The notes: generated by a model not told the origin, from the sequence alone. 14,468 nt of DNA from ZC4RG42 sp003242425 (GCA_937907425.1 CALCIE010000086.1:1-14468), one strand, 5' to 3'. Positions 7,099 to 14,468 are shown, numbered from the stretch's first letter. Numbers and translations: made by a program.

Positions 7099-7785
7099 TT
7101 AAGAAGGATTCGAAAGATTTTTTCCTGATTTGTTTTTCGCTTCCTTTTCGTTCTTCGCTTCCTTTTCGTTCTTTCGCACTACCTCCTCAAAAATTTTCAC
7201 ATCAATCAGCGCATCATCGCGAACAAGTCCAACGATTCTTTTATGGCACTCGATCACTGTCCTAGCTGCGTCAATTAAATCATTAACCGCCTCGTTGTAC
7301 TCTGCTTCTGCTTTTTCGGCCTCCTTAAGAGCTCTGTTCGCCGCCCTATTAGCGTAATCAAAGCCATAATAACTTGCGCTTCGAAGCTCCTCCATCGATC
7401 TAGTTGCCCATTCAATAGATGAGCTAAACGCAAGCAGCTTTCTGTACTTTTGCTGTAAAGCACGAAGTAGCTCTTGGCCACTCTTCAGATACGCCAATAT
7501 CGGATTCGTAATTTCCTCATCGTCTGGTGTGGCGATAGTTTGTATTCCAATCACTCGCTTATCTATTTCTGCCACATCCGACTCAAGCTTTTCAAAGAGT
7601 TCTTTATATGTAATTTTTGTTCCCTGCTCAGTCTCATATCGAATGGCGTTAGCCAGACGTAGCGACGCGTTCTTAACATGATGGCTCACGGCTTCTTTGA
7701 ATTTGTACCGCTCATAATTGATGTACCCGAAGTAGCCACCGACCGCAATTACTACTCCGATAATCGCCCATAGAAATTTTTGCAT
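7099..7785 (-). CDS. Unrecognised membrane-anchored coiled-coil protein
   Basis: I do not recognise this 228-residue protein. It starts MQKFLWAIIGVVIAVGGYFG, a single hydrophobic helix (about residues 4-24) that should anchor it in the inner membrane with the rest outside or inside the cell; topology is unclear. The remainder is charged and helix-favouring, with few prolines and long runs such as RAANRALKEAEKAEAEYNEA, consistent with coiled coil. The C-terminus is a lysine/glutamate tail with the hexapeptide KNEKEA twice in tandem. The start is strongly supported: GGGAGG lies 4 bases before the ATG (7790-7795 on the opposite strand). The gene is much AT-richer than the surrounding genes, pointing to recent arrival. 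It converges with the imelysin operon and lies 91 bases downstream of the HD-GYP stop in the same direction. It could be the last gene of that transcript or have its own promoter. Confidence 0.72.
   Translation of the reverse strand: MQKFLWAIIGVVIAVGGYFGYINYERYKFKEAVSHHVKNASLRLANAIRYETEQGTKITYKELFEKLESDVAEIDKRVIGIQTIATPDDEEITNPILAYLKSGQELLRALQQKYRKLLAFSSSIEWATRSMEELRSASYYGFDYANRAANRALKEAEKAEAEYNEAVNDLIDAARTVIECHKRIVGLVRDDALIDVKIFEEVVRKNEKEAKNEKEAKNKSGKNLSNPS
7138..7173 (-). repeat. Two tandem copies of an 18-base unit encoding KNEKEA
   Basis: CGCTTCCTTTTCGTTCTT occurs twice without a gap (7138-7155 and 7156-7173). It is in frame with the minus-strand gene, so each copy adds six charged residues to its C-terminal tail. 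Exact identity of the copies implies a recent slippage duplication. Copy number could vary between strains without disturbing the frame. Confidence 0.9.
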
Positions 7786-7876
7786 TTTTCCTCCCTAACA
7801 ATACTTGAATGGACGTTATAACTTTTTCTGACGAGATTAGTTTTTAGTATCCGAATATATCCACATCGTCTCTGTA

Positions 7877-10813
7877 TTAACGATAGGCCACTACGTCGCT
7901 CACATCAATTTGGCCCGGCTCCAGAAACCGCTCTGCATATTCTCTCCACACTCCCGAGTCGATGAAAAGCTCATATAAGTCCGGATCGATGTGCCCCTCG
8001 TCCTTCATCCGCTGCATGATGCGTAACGACTCGGACAGCGTCTTCGCCTTCTTGTAGGGCCTATCCGAAGCGGTGAGCGCCTCGAAGATGTCGGCAATGG
8101 CCATGATGCGCGCGGGGATGCTCATCTGCTCGCGCTTGAGGCCTTTCGGATAGCCCTTGCCGTCCACCCGCTCGTGATGGCCGCCCGCGTACTCGGGCAC
8201 GTTGCGCAGCTCCTTAGGGAAGGGAAGCTGCTCCAGCATCACGATGGTCTGCACGATGTGGTGGTTGATGATGTAGCGCTCTTCCTCGGTCAGGGTGCCG
8301 CGCGGGATGCGCAGGTTGTGCAGCTCGCCGAGGTTGTACTTGTAGCGCGGCGGTTGCAGGTTGAACTTGCCCGCCGTCTTCGCGACGGCCTGCTCCTCTT
8401 CCGGCGTGCGCTCGATGAGGTGTTCCAGCTTGTCGTCGAGCAAGCGTTCCGTGACCGGCAGCGGCTGTCTGGGCGTGCGCGCCTTGCGCGCCAGCTCGTC
8501 CATGGACAGGCCGATGCGGTCGTCCAGCGTGCGCTGCCAGGTGCGTTGCGCGATACGCTCCAGCCGCTCGACGTCTTCCGGCCGCATGGATTCGCCGCCC
8601 ACGTTGCAGCGTGCGACGAAGGCGAAGTCGTCGTCCAGTTCGCCGATGCGGCGTTCGTACTCCGCCTGCAAAGCTTTCACGTCGCTGCCTTTCAGGAGCG
8701 CTTCCAGCATTTCGATGCGCGCGTCGCGCTTGAGCACTTCGAAGCGCATGCGGATCTCGTGCAGGCGGTTGTAGATGGTTTCGAGTTTGGTGGCTTTGTC
8801 GACCACGTACTCGGGCGTGACGACCTTGCCGCAGTCGTGCAACCAGCTCGCGACCTGAAGCGCCTCCCATTCGTCTTCGCTGAGATTGAAATCGCGGAAC
8901 GGGCCCGTCCGCGCTTCGCACGCGGCGCGCGCGAGCAATTGCGTCAACGCCGGCACGCGCTGGCAATGCCCGCCGGTGTAGGGTGACTTGGCGTCGATCG
9001 CGCCGGCCACCAGCTTGATGAAGGAATCGAGTAGACGCTTGCGGCCTTCGATGAGATGCCGGGTTTCGATGACGACGGCCGCCACGCCGGAGAGCGCTTC
9101 GACGAAGGCGAGCCGCGCGCCGCTGGGCGTATCGCTCTTCAGGGTGAAGAGCACCAGTACGCCGACGCGATCGCCGTCGCGCTGCTGCAGCGGGATGGCG
9201 ACGGCGTTCAAGCTCTGCTGCGGCCACAGGGCCTGGTAGGACGAAAGCTCCGGGCAGCGCTGCGCCGCGAGGTCGATGACCGATGTCTCGCCGTTCCGGA
9301 AGGCCGCTGCGATGGGCGAATCGCCGGCGGCCGGAAGTTCACGCTTTTCCTTCTCCAGGGGCCGGCCGTCGCCGTCCATCAGTGCGGCCGGGGTGAGCAC
9401 GGCCTCGTCCTGATCGGCCAGATAGACCACACCGCCGACCGCATCCACGGCGCGGCAGGTCTCCTGCACCACGCGCCGCAACAGCCGGTCGTAGTTGGGC
9501 TCTTCGGCCAGCGAGGTCACTACGTCGAGGAAGTTGCGGATGGTGTCGCGCGTCATCGCCATGGCCTGTGCGAGCTGATCCACCTCCCGGATGGTGGAGC
9601 GCTCGGCCGCCGGGCCGTCGAAGTGGAAAGCGCGGACTTCGTTGGCCTGGGCCGTCACCCGGTGGATGCCGCGGGTCACGCGCCGCGCAGCCAGCATGGT
9701 GAGCGGAATAGCGCACACCAGCAGGGCGAGCGACATCAGCAGGTGCTGTTCGCGGGTCGTGCGCAAGTCCTGCAGCAGCTCGTCCAGCGGCACGGCGGTG
9801 GCGACATAGAGCGGGCCGCGGGCGGTGTCGATGGCGCGGACCGCGCTCTTCCATTGCCGGCCGTCCACGTTCAGGTCGGTCACGCTTCCGGAGGCGGAAA
9901 CCGAGGCCGACAGCGCGGCGAAGAAGGGATCGCCGCTTTCCGCCAGGGTGGTCTTGAGGAAACTTCCATCCTCCTCGCGGCGGGCGAGCTGCGCCACGGC
10001 ATCGGAACGGGCGAGCACGTAGCCCTGCTCGTCGTAGAGCACGATGCGCATCCCCGGCAGGACGGAAAGCTTGGCGAGCCGTGTGGACAGCCGCTCCAGG
10101 GTGATGTCGATGCCCACCACGCTCCGCGCGCTGGCGCGCTTGGCGATGGTCACGCCGGCCACCCGGGTGCTGAAGAAGGTATAGGGCTCGGTGAAGACCT
10201 GTTTGCCGGGCGTCGCGGCAAGGTCGTACCAGATCCGGGTGCGCGGGTCGAAGTCGTACTCGTCCACCCGCCGGCGCGCCACTTCCTCCAGCCGCTCGTC
10301 GAAGAAGAGGTACAGCGGGCGCAAAGGAGCGTCCGACGCACGCTCGATGCTCTGGATCATGTAGAGCGCGTTTGCCGGGGCGGCGAACAGCGCCCGGTCG
10401 GCGTCCTCCGCCAGCTTGCGGAAGAGGAAGAAGTCGCCGTCGGCGTAACCCGCGTAGATGGCCTCGATCTGCGGGTAAGCCTCGAAGGCCTGCCGAAGCA
10501 GGGGCAACGCCTGCAAGCGCCCGTTCAGGCTGCGGGCCTCGACGAAAGGCTGCAGCGCCAGGATGTCTGCGAAACGGCTGACCGGCTCCAGGGTCTGGTG
10601 GAGGCTGGTATGAGTCTCCTGGGTAATGTGACTGAACACCCGGTCCGTCGCCGAGAGCGCCAGATCCCGCCCCTGCGCATAGCCGAACCAGGTGATGGCC
10701 CCGCCCATCGCCAGGAACAGCAGGGAGAACAGGACAGACAGGTGGACGTAGAGCGGATAAGACCGGTGGGACGACGGCGCGGCAGCCGCCCGTGGAAGCG
10801 CGCGTGTTTCCAT
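7877..10813 (-). CDS. Cache-GAF-HD-GYP membrane sensor, predicted c-di-GMP phosphodiesterase
   Basis: This 978-residue protein probably senses an extracellular ligand and hydrolyses the second messenger c-di-GMP in the cytoplasm. A membrane helix lies at about residues 21-46, followed by a periplasmic dCache-like domain to about 350 (FTEPYTFFSTRVAGVTIAKR, SVVGIDITLERLS). A second helix is at about 356-373, then a HAMP-like linker to about 425 and a GAF-like domain from about 428 to 600. The HD-GYP region starts near 605. Its metal motifs are all present: H659-D660 (HDCGK), H852, H879-H880 (HHERVDGKGYP) and D908 (AIADIFEAL). About 155 residues (679-833) are inserted between the HDCGK segment and the LTEEE helix, where standard domains have a short loop. 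The ATG at 10813 has purine-rich sequence just upstream. The last 50 or so codons are AT-richer than the rest. A close paralogue begins beyond 11973. Ligand and activity are unproven. Confidence 0.9.
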   Translation of the reverse strand: METRALPRAAAAPSSHRSYPLYVHLSVLFSLLFLAMGGAITWFGYAQGRDLALSATDRVFSHITQETHTSLHQTLEPVSRFADILALQPFVEARSLNGRLQALPLLRQAFEAYPQIEAIYAGYADGDFFLFRKLAEDADRALFAAPANALYMIQSIERASDAPLRPLYLFFDERLEEVARRRVDEYDFDPRTRIWYDLAATPGKQVFTEPYTFFSTRVAGVTIAKRASARSVVGIDITLERLSTRLAKLSVLPGMRIVLYDEQGYVLARSDAVAQLARREEDGSFLKTTLAESGDPFFAALSASVSASGSVTDLNVDGRQWKSAVRAIDTARGPLYVATAVPLDELLQDLRTTREQHLLMSLALLVCAIPLTMLAARRVTRGIHRVTAQANEVRAFHFDGPAAERSTIREVDQLAQAMAMTRDTIRNFLDVVTSLAEEPNYDRLLRRVVQETCRAVDAVGGVVYLADQDEAVLTPAALMDGDGRPLEKEKRELPAAGDSPIAAAFRNGETSVIDLAAQRCPELSSYQALWPQQSLNAVAIPLQQRDGDRVGVLVLFTLKSDTPSGARLAFVEALSGVAAVVIETRHLIEGRKRLLDSFIKLVAGAIDAKSPYTGGHCQRVPALTQLLARAACEARTGPFRDFNLSEDEWEALQVASWLHDCGKVVTPEYVVDKATKLETIYNRLHEIRMRFEVLKRDARIEMLEALLKGSDVKALQAEYERRIGELDDDFAFVARCNVGGESMRPEDVERLERIAQRTWQRTLDDRIGLSMDELARKARTPRQPLPVTERLLDDKLEHLIERTPEEEQAVAKTAGKFNLQPPRYKYNLGELHNLRIPRGTLTEEERYIINHHIVQTIVMLEQLPFPKELRNVPEYAGGHHERVDGKGYPKGLKREQMSIPARIMAIADIFEALTASDRPYKKAKTLSESLRIMQRMKDEGHIDPDLYELFIDSGVWREYAERFLEPGQIDVSDVVAYR

Positions 10814-11253
10814 ACCCTTCTTCCCCCAAGAAGAGAAGGACCAACGTGCAACACGTCGCGCCGGCGGAAAAGGAAATTTTTCCCTTTACCGGTTATCACC
10901 CCCTGACCAGCGAGGCGATCGATTTTTGTCGCGTGGTAGCGAGAAGCCTTCGTCGTGATTCCTGCGAGGCCAAATTTTTGAACTCGGTACCGGACTTTAT
11001 GAGCCGCTCAAAAACCCGCAGAAAAAGCGCGAGGGATTCCGAAGCCGTTCCATTCCCGAATTTTCCGTCCCTCTCAGACATGGGTTCCTCAGCCTCTGCC
11101 TTTGGCTTGATTGCGCTTTTTTCAGTGCACCTAATCGTCTGCTACCGATTGTTTCCGCTCCCTACCCAGTAACGTACGGTTACAAACTCGCCTCCACCGC
11201 GGATCGCGCAGCGTTTTAATAGGCCTGTCCTCATTCACGGAACGAAGGCCATC
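10814..11253. other. 440-base divergent intergenic region
   Basis: This gap separates the divergent starts of the first HD-GYP gene (leftward) and the glycine-zipper gene (rightward), so it should hold both promoters. It is less GC-rich than the flanking genes and has several short A and T tracts (for example T runs at 10877-10881, 10923-10927 and 10975-10979). I find no convincing sigma-70 pair, sigma-54 or sigma-28 site, and no RNA gene. A 61-codon minus-strand reading frame at 10896-11081 is discussed under rejected items. Confidence 0.6.
11169..11183. promoter_or_regulatory. Near-palindrome upstream of the glycine-zipper gene, operator candidate
   Basis: GTAAC at 11169-11173 and GTTAC at 11179-11183 flank GTACG, giving a 15-base near-palindrome about 70 bases before the start codon. 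Size and place suit a dimeric repressor or activator site, but it matches no named operator I know. A chance occurrence is possible. Confidence 0.22.
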
Positions 11254-11901
11254 ATGGAAAAGAACGCGACCCGTACTCATCCGTTGATTCTTGCCGCGGC
11301 GGCTTCCGTCATCGTGTTCGCGGCGGTGGGCAGCGCGGCGCTGCTCGGCTGGCTGCCTTCCTCGCACGGCAAACAGGAAGCCGAGGCGGTCGCGGCCGCA
11401 ACGTCCGCTCCGCAGACACAGCAGCCCGTTATCGAGGCCCCTGCTCCGGCTCCCGCACCGGCGCAGCCCAAGCCGGTGGCGCGCAAGAGCGAGCCGCAGC
11501 CCGCACCCGCGAAGGTCGTGAAGGCGGTTCATCGTGAGCCTGTTCGCGTCGCCTCGAAGCCCGCGATCTGCACGAGTTGCGGCGTGGTGGAATCGGTGCG
11601 CGAGGTGACGGAAGCCGGCGAGGGCACGGGCCTGGGTGCCGTGATCGGCGGTGTGACGGGCGGCGTGGTGGGCCGGCAGTTCGGCGGCGGCCGCGGCAAG
11701 GATGTGATGACCGTGGTCGGCGCGGTGGGCGGCGGCATCGCCGGCCACCAGATCGAGAAACGCGTGCGCGGAACGAAGTACTACGAAGTGACGGTGCGTT
11801 TCGAGGACGGCCGCACCGAGGTGTACCGGGAAGACGCGGCGGCCTGGAACGTCGGCGACCGCGTGAAGCTCGTCAACGGCCGCCTGACGCACCGCGTCTG
11901 A
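11254..11901 (+). CDS. Glycine-zipper 2TM envelope protein with CxxC motif
   Basis: This 215-residue protein is related to the glycine zipper 2TM (17 kDa antigen/SlyB/YcfJ-type) envelope proteins, whose exact role is mostly unknown. The ATG at 11254 follows GAAGG at 11244-11248. An N-terminal hydrophobic helix (about residues 10-34, LILAAAASVIVFAAVGSAAL) acts as an uncleaved anchor or signal. A proline/alanine/lysine-rich linker spans about 42-100, as in proteins that cross the periplasm. It is followed by C106-T-S-C109-G, then the glycine zipper at 125-167 (GAVIGGVTGGVVGRQFGGG and GAVGGGIAGHQ). The C-terminal part (YYEVTVRFEDGRTEVYRE, then VGDRVKLVNGRL) looks like a small beta domain usual for the family. 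There is no lipobox, unlike SlyB. It sits alone between two opposite-strand sensor genes and ends in its own terminator, so it is likely a single-gene transcript. Confidence 0.85.
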   Translation: MEKNATRTHPLILAAAASVIVFAAVGSAALLGWLPSSHGKQEAEAVAAATSAPQTQQPVIEAPAPAPAPAQPKPVARKSEPQPAPAKVVKAVHREPVRVASKPAICTSCGVVESVREVTEAGEGTGLGAVIGGVTGGVVGRQFGGGRGKDVMTVVGAVGGGIAGHQIEKRVRGTKYYEVTVRFEDGRTEVYREDAAAWNVGDRVKLVNGRLTHRV

Positions 11902-11921
11902 GTCAAGGTTCTCCCAGAGTT

Positions 11922-11949
11922 GCCACGGCGTCTCCGCCGTGGCTTTTTT
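11922..11949 (+). terminator. Strong Rho-independent terminator of the glycine-zipper gene
   Basis: GCCACGGCG (11922-11930) pairs perfectly with CGCCGTGGC (11935-11943) over a TCTC loop, followed at once by six T. It starts 21 bases after the stop codon. The convergent HD-GYP gene stops at 11973. In that direction the hairpin lacks a T run, so it should work mainly for the + strand transcript. Confidence 0.93.
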
Positions 11950-11972
11950 GTTGCCGCTTTGGTCGCAGCCGA

Positions 11973-14468
11973 TCAGCGATAAGGCACCGCGTCCTGCACG
12001 TCGATCTGATCCGGCCGCAGATAGCGCTCCGCGTACTTCCGCCAGACGCCGGAGTCGATAAAGAGCTCGTAGAGGTCCGGATCGATGTGCCCTTCCCGCT
12101 TCATGCGCTGCATGATGCCGAGCGCTTCGGAAAGCGGTTTGGCTTTCTTGTACGGCCGGTCCGCGGCGGTGAGCGCTTCGAAGATGTCGGCGATCGCCAT
12201 CATGCGCGCTTCCACGCTCATCTCATCACGTTTCAATCCTCGGGGATAGCCGGTGCCGTCCATCTTCTCGTGATGCCCGCCGGCAATCTCCGGCACGGCA
12301 CGCAGATGCGCCGGGAAGGGCAGTTGCGAGAGCATGATGATGGTCTGCACGATGTGGTGGTTGATGACGTAGCGCTCCTCTTCCGTGAGCGTGCCGCGCG
12401 AAATGCGCAGGTTGTGCAGCTCGCCGCGGTTGTATTTGTACTTCGGTGCGCGCAGCTTGAAGCCCCACGGGTTGTCCGGGGACAGTTCCTCGAAGGCCGG
12501 CCGCTCGATGAGGTGCTCGTCCTTGTCGGCGAGTAGATATTCGGTGGCCGGCAGCGGCGCGGCGGGCGTGCGGTTCTTGCGCGCCTTCTCGGCTTCCGAG
12601 AGACCGATGCGGTCGTCGAGCGTGCGCTGCCAGGTGCGCTTCGCGATGCGTTCCAGGCGCGCGACGTCTTCCGGCGCGAGCGTTTCGCCGCCTTCGTTGC
12701 AGCGGGCGACGAAGGCGAAGTCCTCGTCGAGTTCGGCCCAGCGGCGTTCGCGTTCGGCGCGCAGCGCTTCGGCGTCCTCGCCCCGCAGTTGTCGCTTGAG
12801 CGTCTCGATCTCTACGTCGCGCTTGATGACCTCGAAGCGCATGCGGATCTCGTGCAGCCGGTCGTAGATGGTTTCCAGCTTGGTGGCCTTGTCGACCACG
12901 TATTCGGGCGTGGTGACCTTGCCACAGTCGTGCAACCAGCTCGCGATCTGCAGCGCTTCCCACTGCCGTTCGTTGAGGCTGAAATCCTTGAACGGACCGC
13001 TTTTCGCTTCGCAGGCCGCACGCGCCAGCATGAAGGTGAGTTCGGGCACGCGCTGGCAGTGCCCGCCCGTGTAGGGAGACTTCGCGTCGATGGCGCCGGC
13101 CACCAGCCGGATGAAGGAGTCGAGCAGTTCCTTGCGCGTCTCGATCAGGCGCTGCTCTTCGATGGCCACGGCGGCGGTGCCGGACAGGGCTTCGGCGAAG
13201 GCGCGCCGCGCATAGCTGGGCGGCTCGGCGATGTAGAGCACGAGCACGCCCACGCAGTCGCCGTTGCGCTCGCGCAGCGGGATAGCGAGCACGTACTTGG
13301 CCCGTTCGCTCAGCGCCGGCCATTCGGGCGAATCGTTGGAAAGCTCGAACGAGCGCGTGATCCCGTCGCGGTAGCAGGAGGCGATGGGCGACGTGGCGTC
13401 GACGGCGACGGCAGGCGCTTCGATCCCGAGCGGCTGCCCCTTGCGATCGACGAGCGAAGCGGGACACAGCATCTTGCGGTCGGCATCCGGCAGGTAGACG
13501 AGGCCGCCGACTGCATCGACCGTGTCGCAGGTCTCGCGCACCACCCGTTGCAGCAGGCGCTCGAAGTTCTTCTCGCCCGCGAGCGAAATGGCGACGTCGA
13601 GGAAGTTGCGGATGGTTTCGCGCATCATTTCGAGCGCGACGGAAAGCTGGTCCACTTCGTAGATGCTAGAACGTCCCGCGGGTGGGCCGTCGAAGCGGAA
13701 CGCGCGGATATCGCTCGCGAGCCTGGTCGCCCGCTGCATGGGGCGCGCCATCCGGCGGGCGGCGTAGCCGATCGCCGGCACGGCGAGAATCAGCAGGGCG
13801 AAGGTGGCGAGCATATGTTCCGCCCGGATGGTGCGCAGTTCGGCCAGCACTTCGTCCAGCGGCACGGCGATGCCCAGGTAGAGCGGTCCGCTCACGGTAT
13901 AGATCGGCAGTACGACGCGCTTCCACTCGCGCCCTTGCACGTCCACGGTGTCGCCGTCATGCTGTGCAGCGTCGAAGCCTTCCAGCAAGGGATCGCCGGT
14001 GTCGTCCAGCACTTCCAGCGTGGGCAGGTCGCCGTCGCGCCGTATCACGGTTCCGTCCGAACGGGCGAGCACCCGGCGCTGGGCGTCGAAAAGCGCCATG
14101 CGCATGTCGGGCAGGTTGGCGAGCGTCCGCAAGCGTTCGGACAGATGCGTCAGGCTGATGTCCATGCCCACCACGGCGCGGGCGTTGGCGCGCTGGGCCA
14201 CCGTCACGCCGAGCACGCCGGTGCTGAAGAACACATAAGGCTCGGTGAAGGCGCGGTCGCCGGCTTGCGGCACGGCCTGCCACCAGGTGCGGGAACGGGG
14301 GTCGTAGTCGTATTCCGGGGCGCGGCGCCGCCCCAGTTCGCGCAATTCGGCATCGAAGTAGATATAGGTGGGTCGCGGCGAACGCGTGCCGCGTTCGATG
14401 CTCTGCACCAGATAGCGCGTACCGTCGGGCGCGCCGAACTGCCGGTGTTCATTGTGCAGCACGCGCAT
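11973..14468 (-). CDS. Second Cache-GAF-HD-GYP sensor, paralogue of the first (5' end outside window)
   Basis: The last 831 residues of a predicted c-di-GMP phosphodiesterase sensor are visible. The frame stays open to the window edge. The ATG at 14466-14468 aligns inside the Cache domain of the paralogue, so it is internal and about 145 residues are missing. Visible parts are the rest of the dCache-like domain (FTEPYVFFSTGVLGVTVAQR, AVVGMDISLTHLS), a membrane helix (MLATFALLILAVPAIGYAA), a HAMP-like linker, a GAF-like region and HD-GYP. HDCGK is at 12918-12932 and the HH pair at 12270-12275, followed by HHEKMDGTGYP; the AIADIFEAL aspartate is intact. The same large insert splits the domain, with HD to HH spacing of 219 residues against 220 in the paralogue. 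The Cache half differs more than the output half, suggesting a different ligand. Codon use is uniformly GC-rich to the 3' end, unlike its sister gene. Confidence 0.9.
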   Translation of the reverse strand: MRVLHNEHRQFGAPDGTRYLVQSIERGTRSPRPTYIYFDAELRELGRRRAPEYDYDPRSRTWWQAVPQAGDRAFTEPYVFFSTGVLGVTVAQRANARAVVGMDISLTHLSERLRTLANLPDMRMALFDAQRRVLARSDGTVIRRDGDLPTLEVLDDTGDPLLEGFDAAQHDGDTVDVQGREWKRVVLPIYTVSGPLYLGIAVPLDEVLAELRTIRAEHMLATFALLILAVPAIGYAARRMARPMQRATRLASDIRAFRFDGPPAGRSSIYEVDQLSVALEMMRETIRNFLDVAISLAGEKNFERLLQRVVRETCDTVDAVGGLVYLPDADRKMLCPASLVDRKGQPLGIEAPAVAVDATSPIASCYRDGITRSFELSNDSPEWPALSERAKYVLAIPLRERNGDCVGVLVLYIAEPPSYARRAFAEALSGTAAVAIEEQRLIETRKELLDSFIRLVAGAIDAKSPYTGGHCQRVPELTFMLARAACEAKSGPFKDFSLNERQWEALQIASWLHDCGKVTTPEYVVDKATKLETIYDRLHEIRMRFEVIKRDVEIETLKRQLRGEDAEALRAERERRWAELDEDFAFVARCNEGGETLAPEDVARLERIAKRTWQRTLDDRIGLSEAEKARKNRTPAAPLPATEYLLADKDEHLIERPAFEELSPDNPWGFKLRAPKYKYNRGELHNLRISRGTLTEEERYVINHHIVQTIIMLSQLPFPAHLRAVPEIAGGHHEKMDGTGYPRGLKRDEMSVEARMMAIADIFEALTAADRPYKKAKPLSEALGIMQRMKREGHIDPDLYELFIDSGVWRKYAERYLRPDQIDVQDAVPYR

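Larger units (their letters stand above)
6750..8040. other. AT-richer islet with one unrecognised gene, possible recombined segment
   Basis: Base composition drops clearly relative to both sides. The patch covers the last 65 or so codons of the DUF1513 gene, a 153-base gap, the unrecognised minus-strand gene, a 91-base gap and the last 50 or so codons of the first HD-GYP gene. Limits are judged by eye from codon use and are approximate. I see no transposase, integrase, tRNA, target duplication or terminal inverted repeats. The two gaps contain no recognisable gene. The arrangement fits homologous replacement from an AT-richer relative better than insertion of a mobile element. Confidence 0.45.

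Noticed and set aside
7786..7876. Possible promoter for the islet gene (TATAAC on the minus strand)
   Set aside because: The region is AT-rich, so such hexamers are expected by chance, and no matching -35 element is present at the right distance.
9056..10906. 616-codon + strand frame opposite the first HD-GYP gene
   Set aside because: The minus-strand protein shows membrane, GAF and HD-GYP features throughout this span, while the + strand translation shows none.
10896..11081. 61-codon minus-strand frame with GAGG 5 bases before its ATG
   Set aside because: The ribosome site is decent and it lies upstream of the HD-GYP gene. However, codon use is mixed, with several rare codons, and the peptide shows no motif, so it is too weak to call. 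Conservation in relatives would revive it.
14466..14468. ATG at the window edge as the start of the second HD-GYP gene
   Set aside because: Alignment with the paralogue shows that this methionine is inside the Cache domain and that the first membrane helix is missing, so the gene continues outside the window.

Overview
The window looks like chromosome from a high-GC proteobacterium, most likely a betaproteobacterium (Rhodocyclales or Burkholderiales-like). This is inferred from the prfB-lysS gene pair, strong G/C third-position codon use and the types of envelope and signalling genes present. No rRNA, tRNA, CRISPR array, transposase or integrase is visible. Family assignments come from reading motifs, not from database searches.

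Left part (1-1921): the 3' end of prfB (release factor 2) and a complete lysS (class II lysyl-tRNA synthetase). They overlap by 4 bases and run on the + strand. A 279-base gap follows, with several hairpins and repeats that may end the lysS transcript and control the next operon.

Centre-left (2201-6945): a four-gene operon on the + strand in which every junction overlaps. It encodes an imelysin/M75 protein with an intact GxHxxE motif, a two-haem c-type cytochrome of the MauG-like DUF1111 family, a second imelysin whose motif histidine is proline, and a DUF1513 protein. Each protein carries an export signal. The order matches an iron-associated module known from other proteobacteria (for example PA4370-PA4373 of Pseudomonas aeruginosa). 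I infer a periplasmic or outer-membrane redox system for acquiring iron or a related metal. I see no canonical Fur box.

Centre (about 6750-8040): an AT-richer patch containing one unrecognised minus-strand gene for a 228-residue membrane-anchored, probably coiled-coil protein ending in a tandem repeat. The 3' ends of both neighbouring genes share its lower-GC codon use, which suggests the patch was imported by recombination.

Right part (7877-14468): two large paralogous minus-strand genes for membrane sensors with Cache, HAMP-like linker, GAF and HD-GYP regions. They are predicted c-di-GMP phosphodiesterases; the second runs off the window at its 5' end. Between them lies a + strand gene for a glycine-zipper envelope protein, followed by a strong terminator. 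In both sensors a conserved insert of about 155 residues splits the HD-GYP domain while leaving all metal-ligand motifs in place. This is the most distinctive feature of the window.
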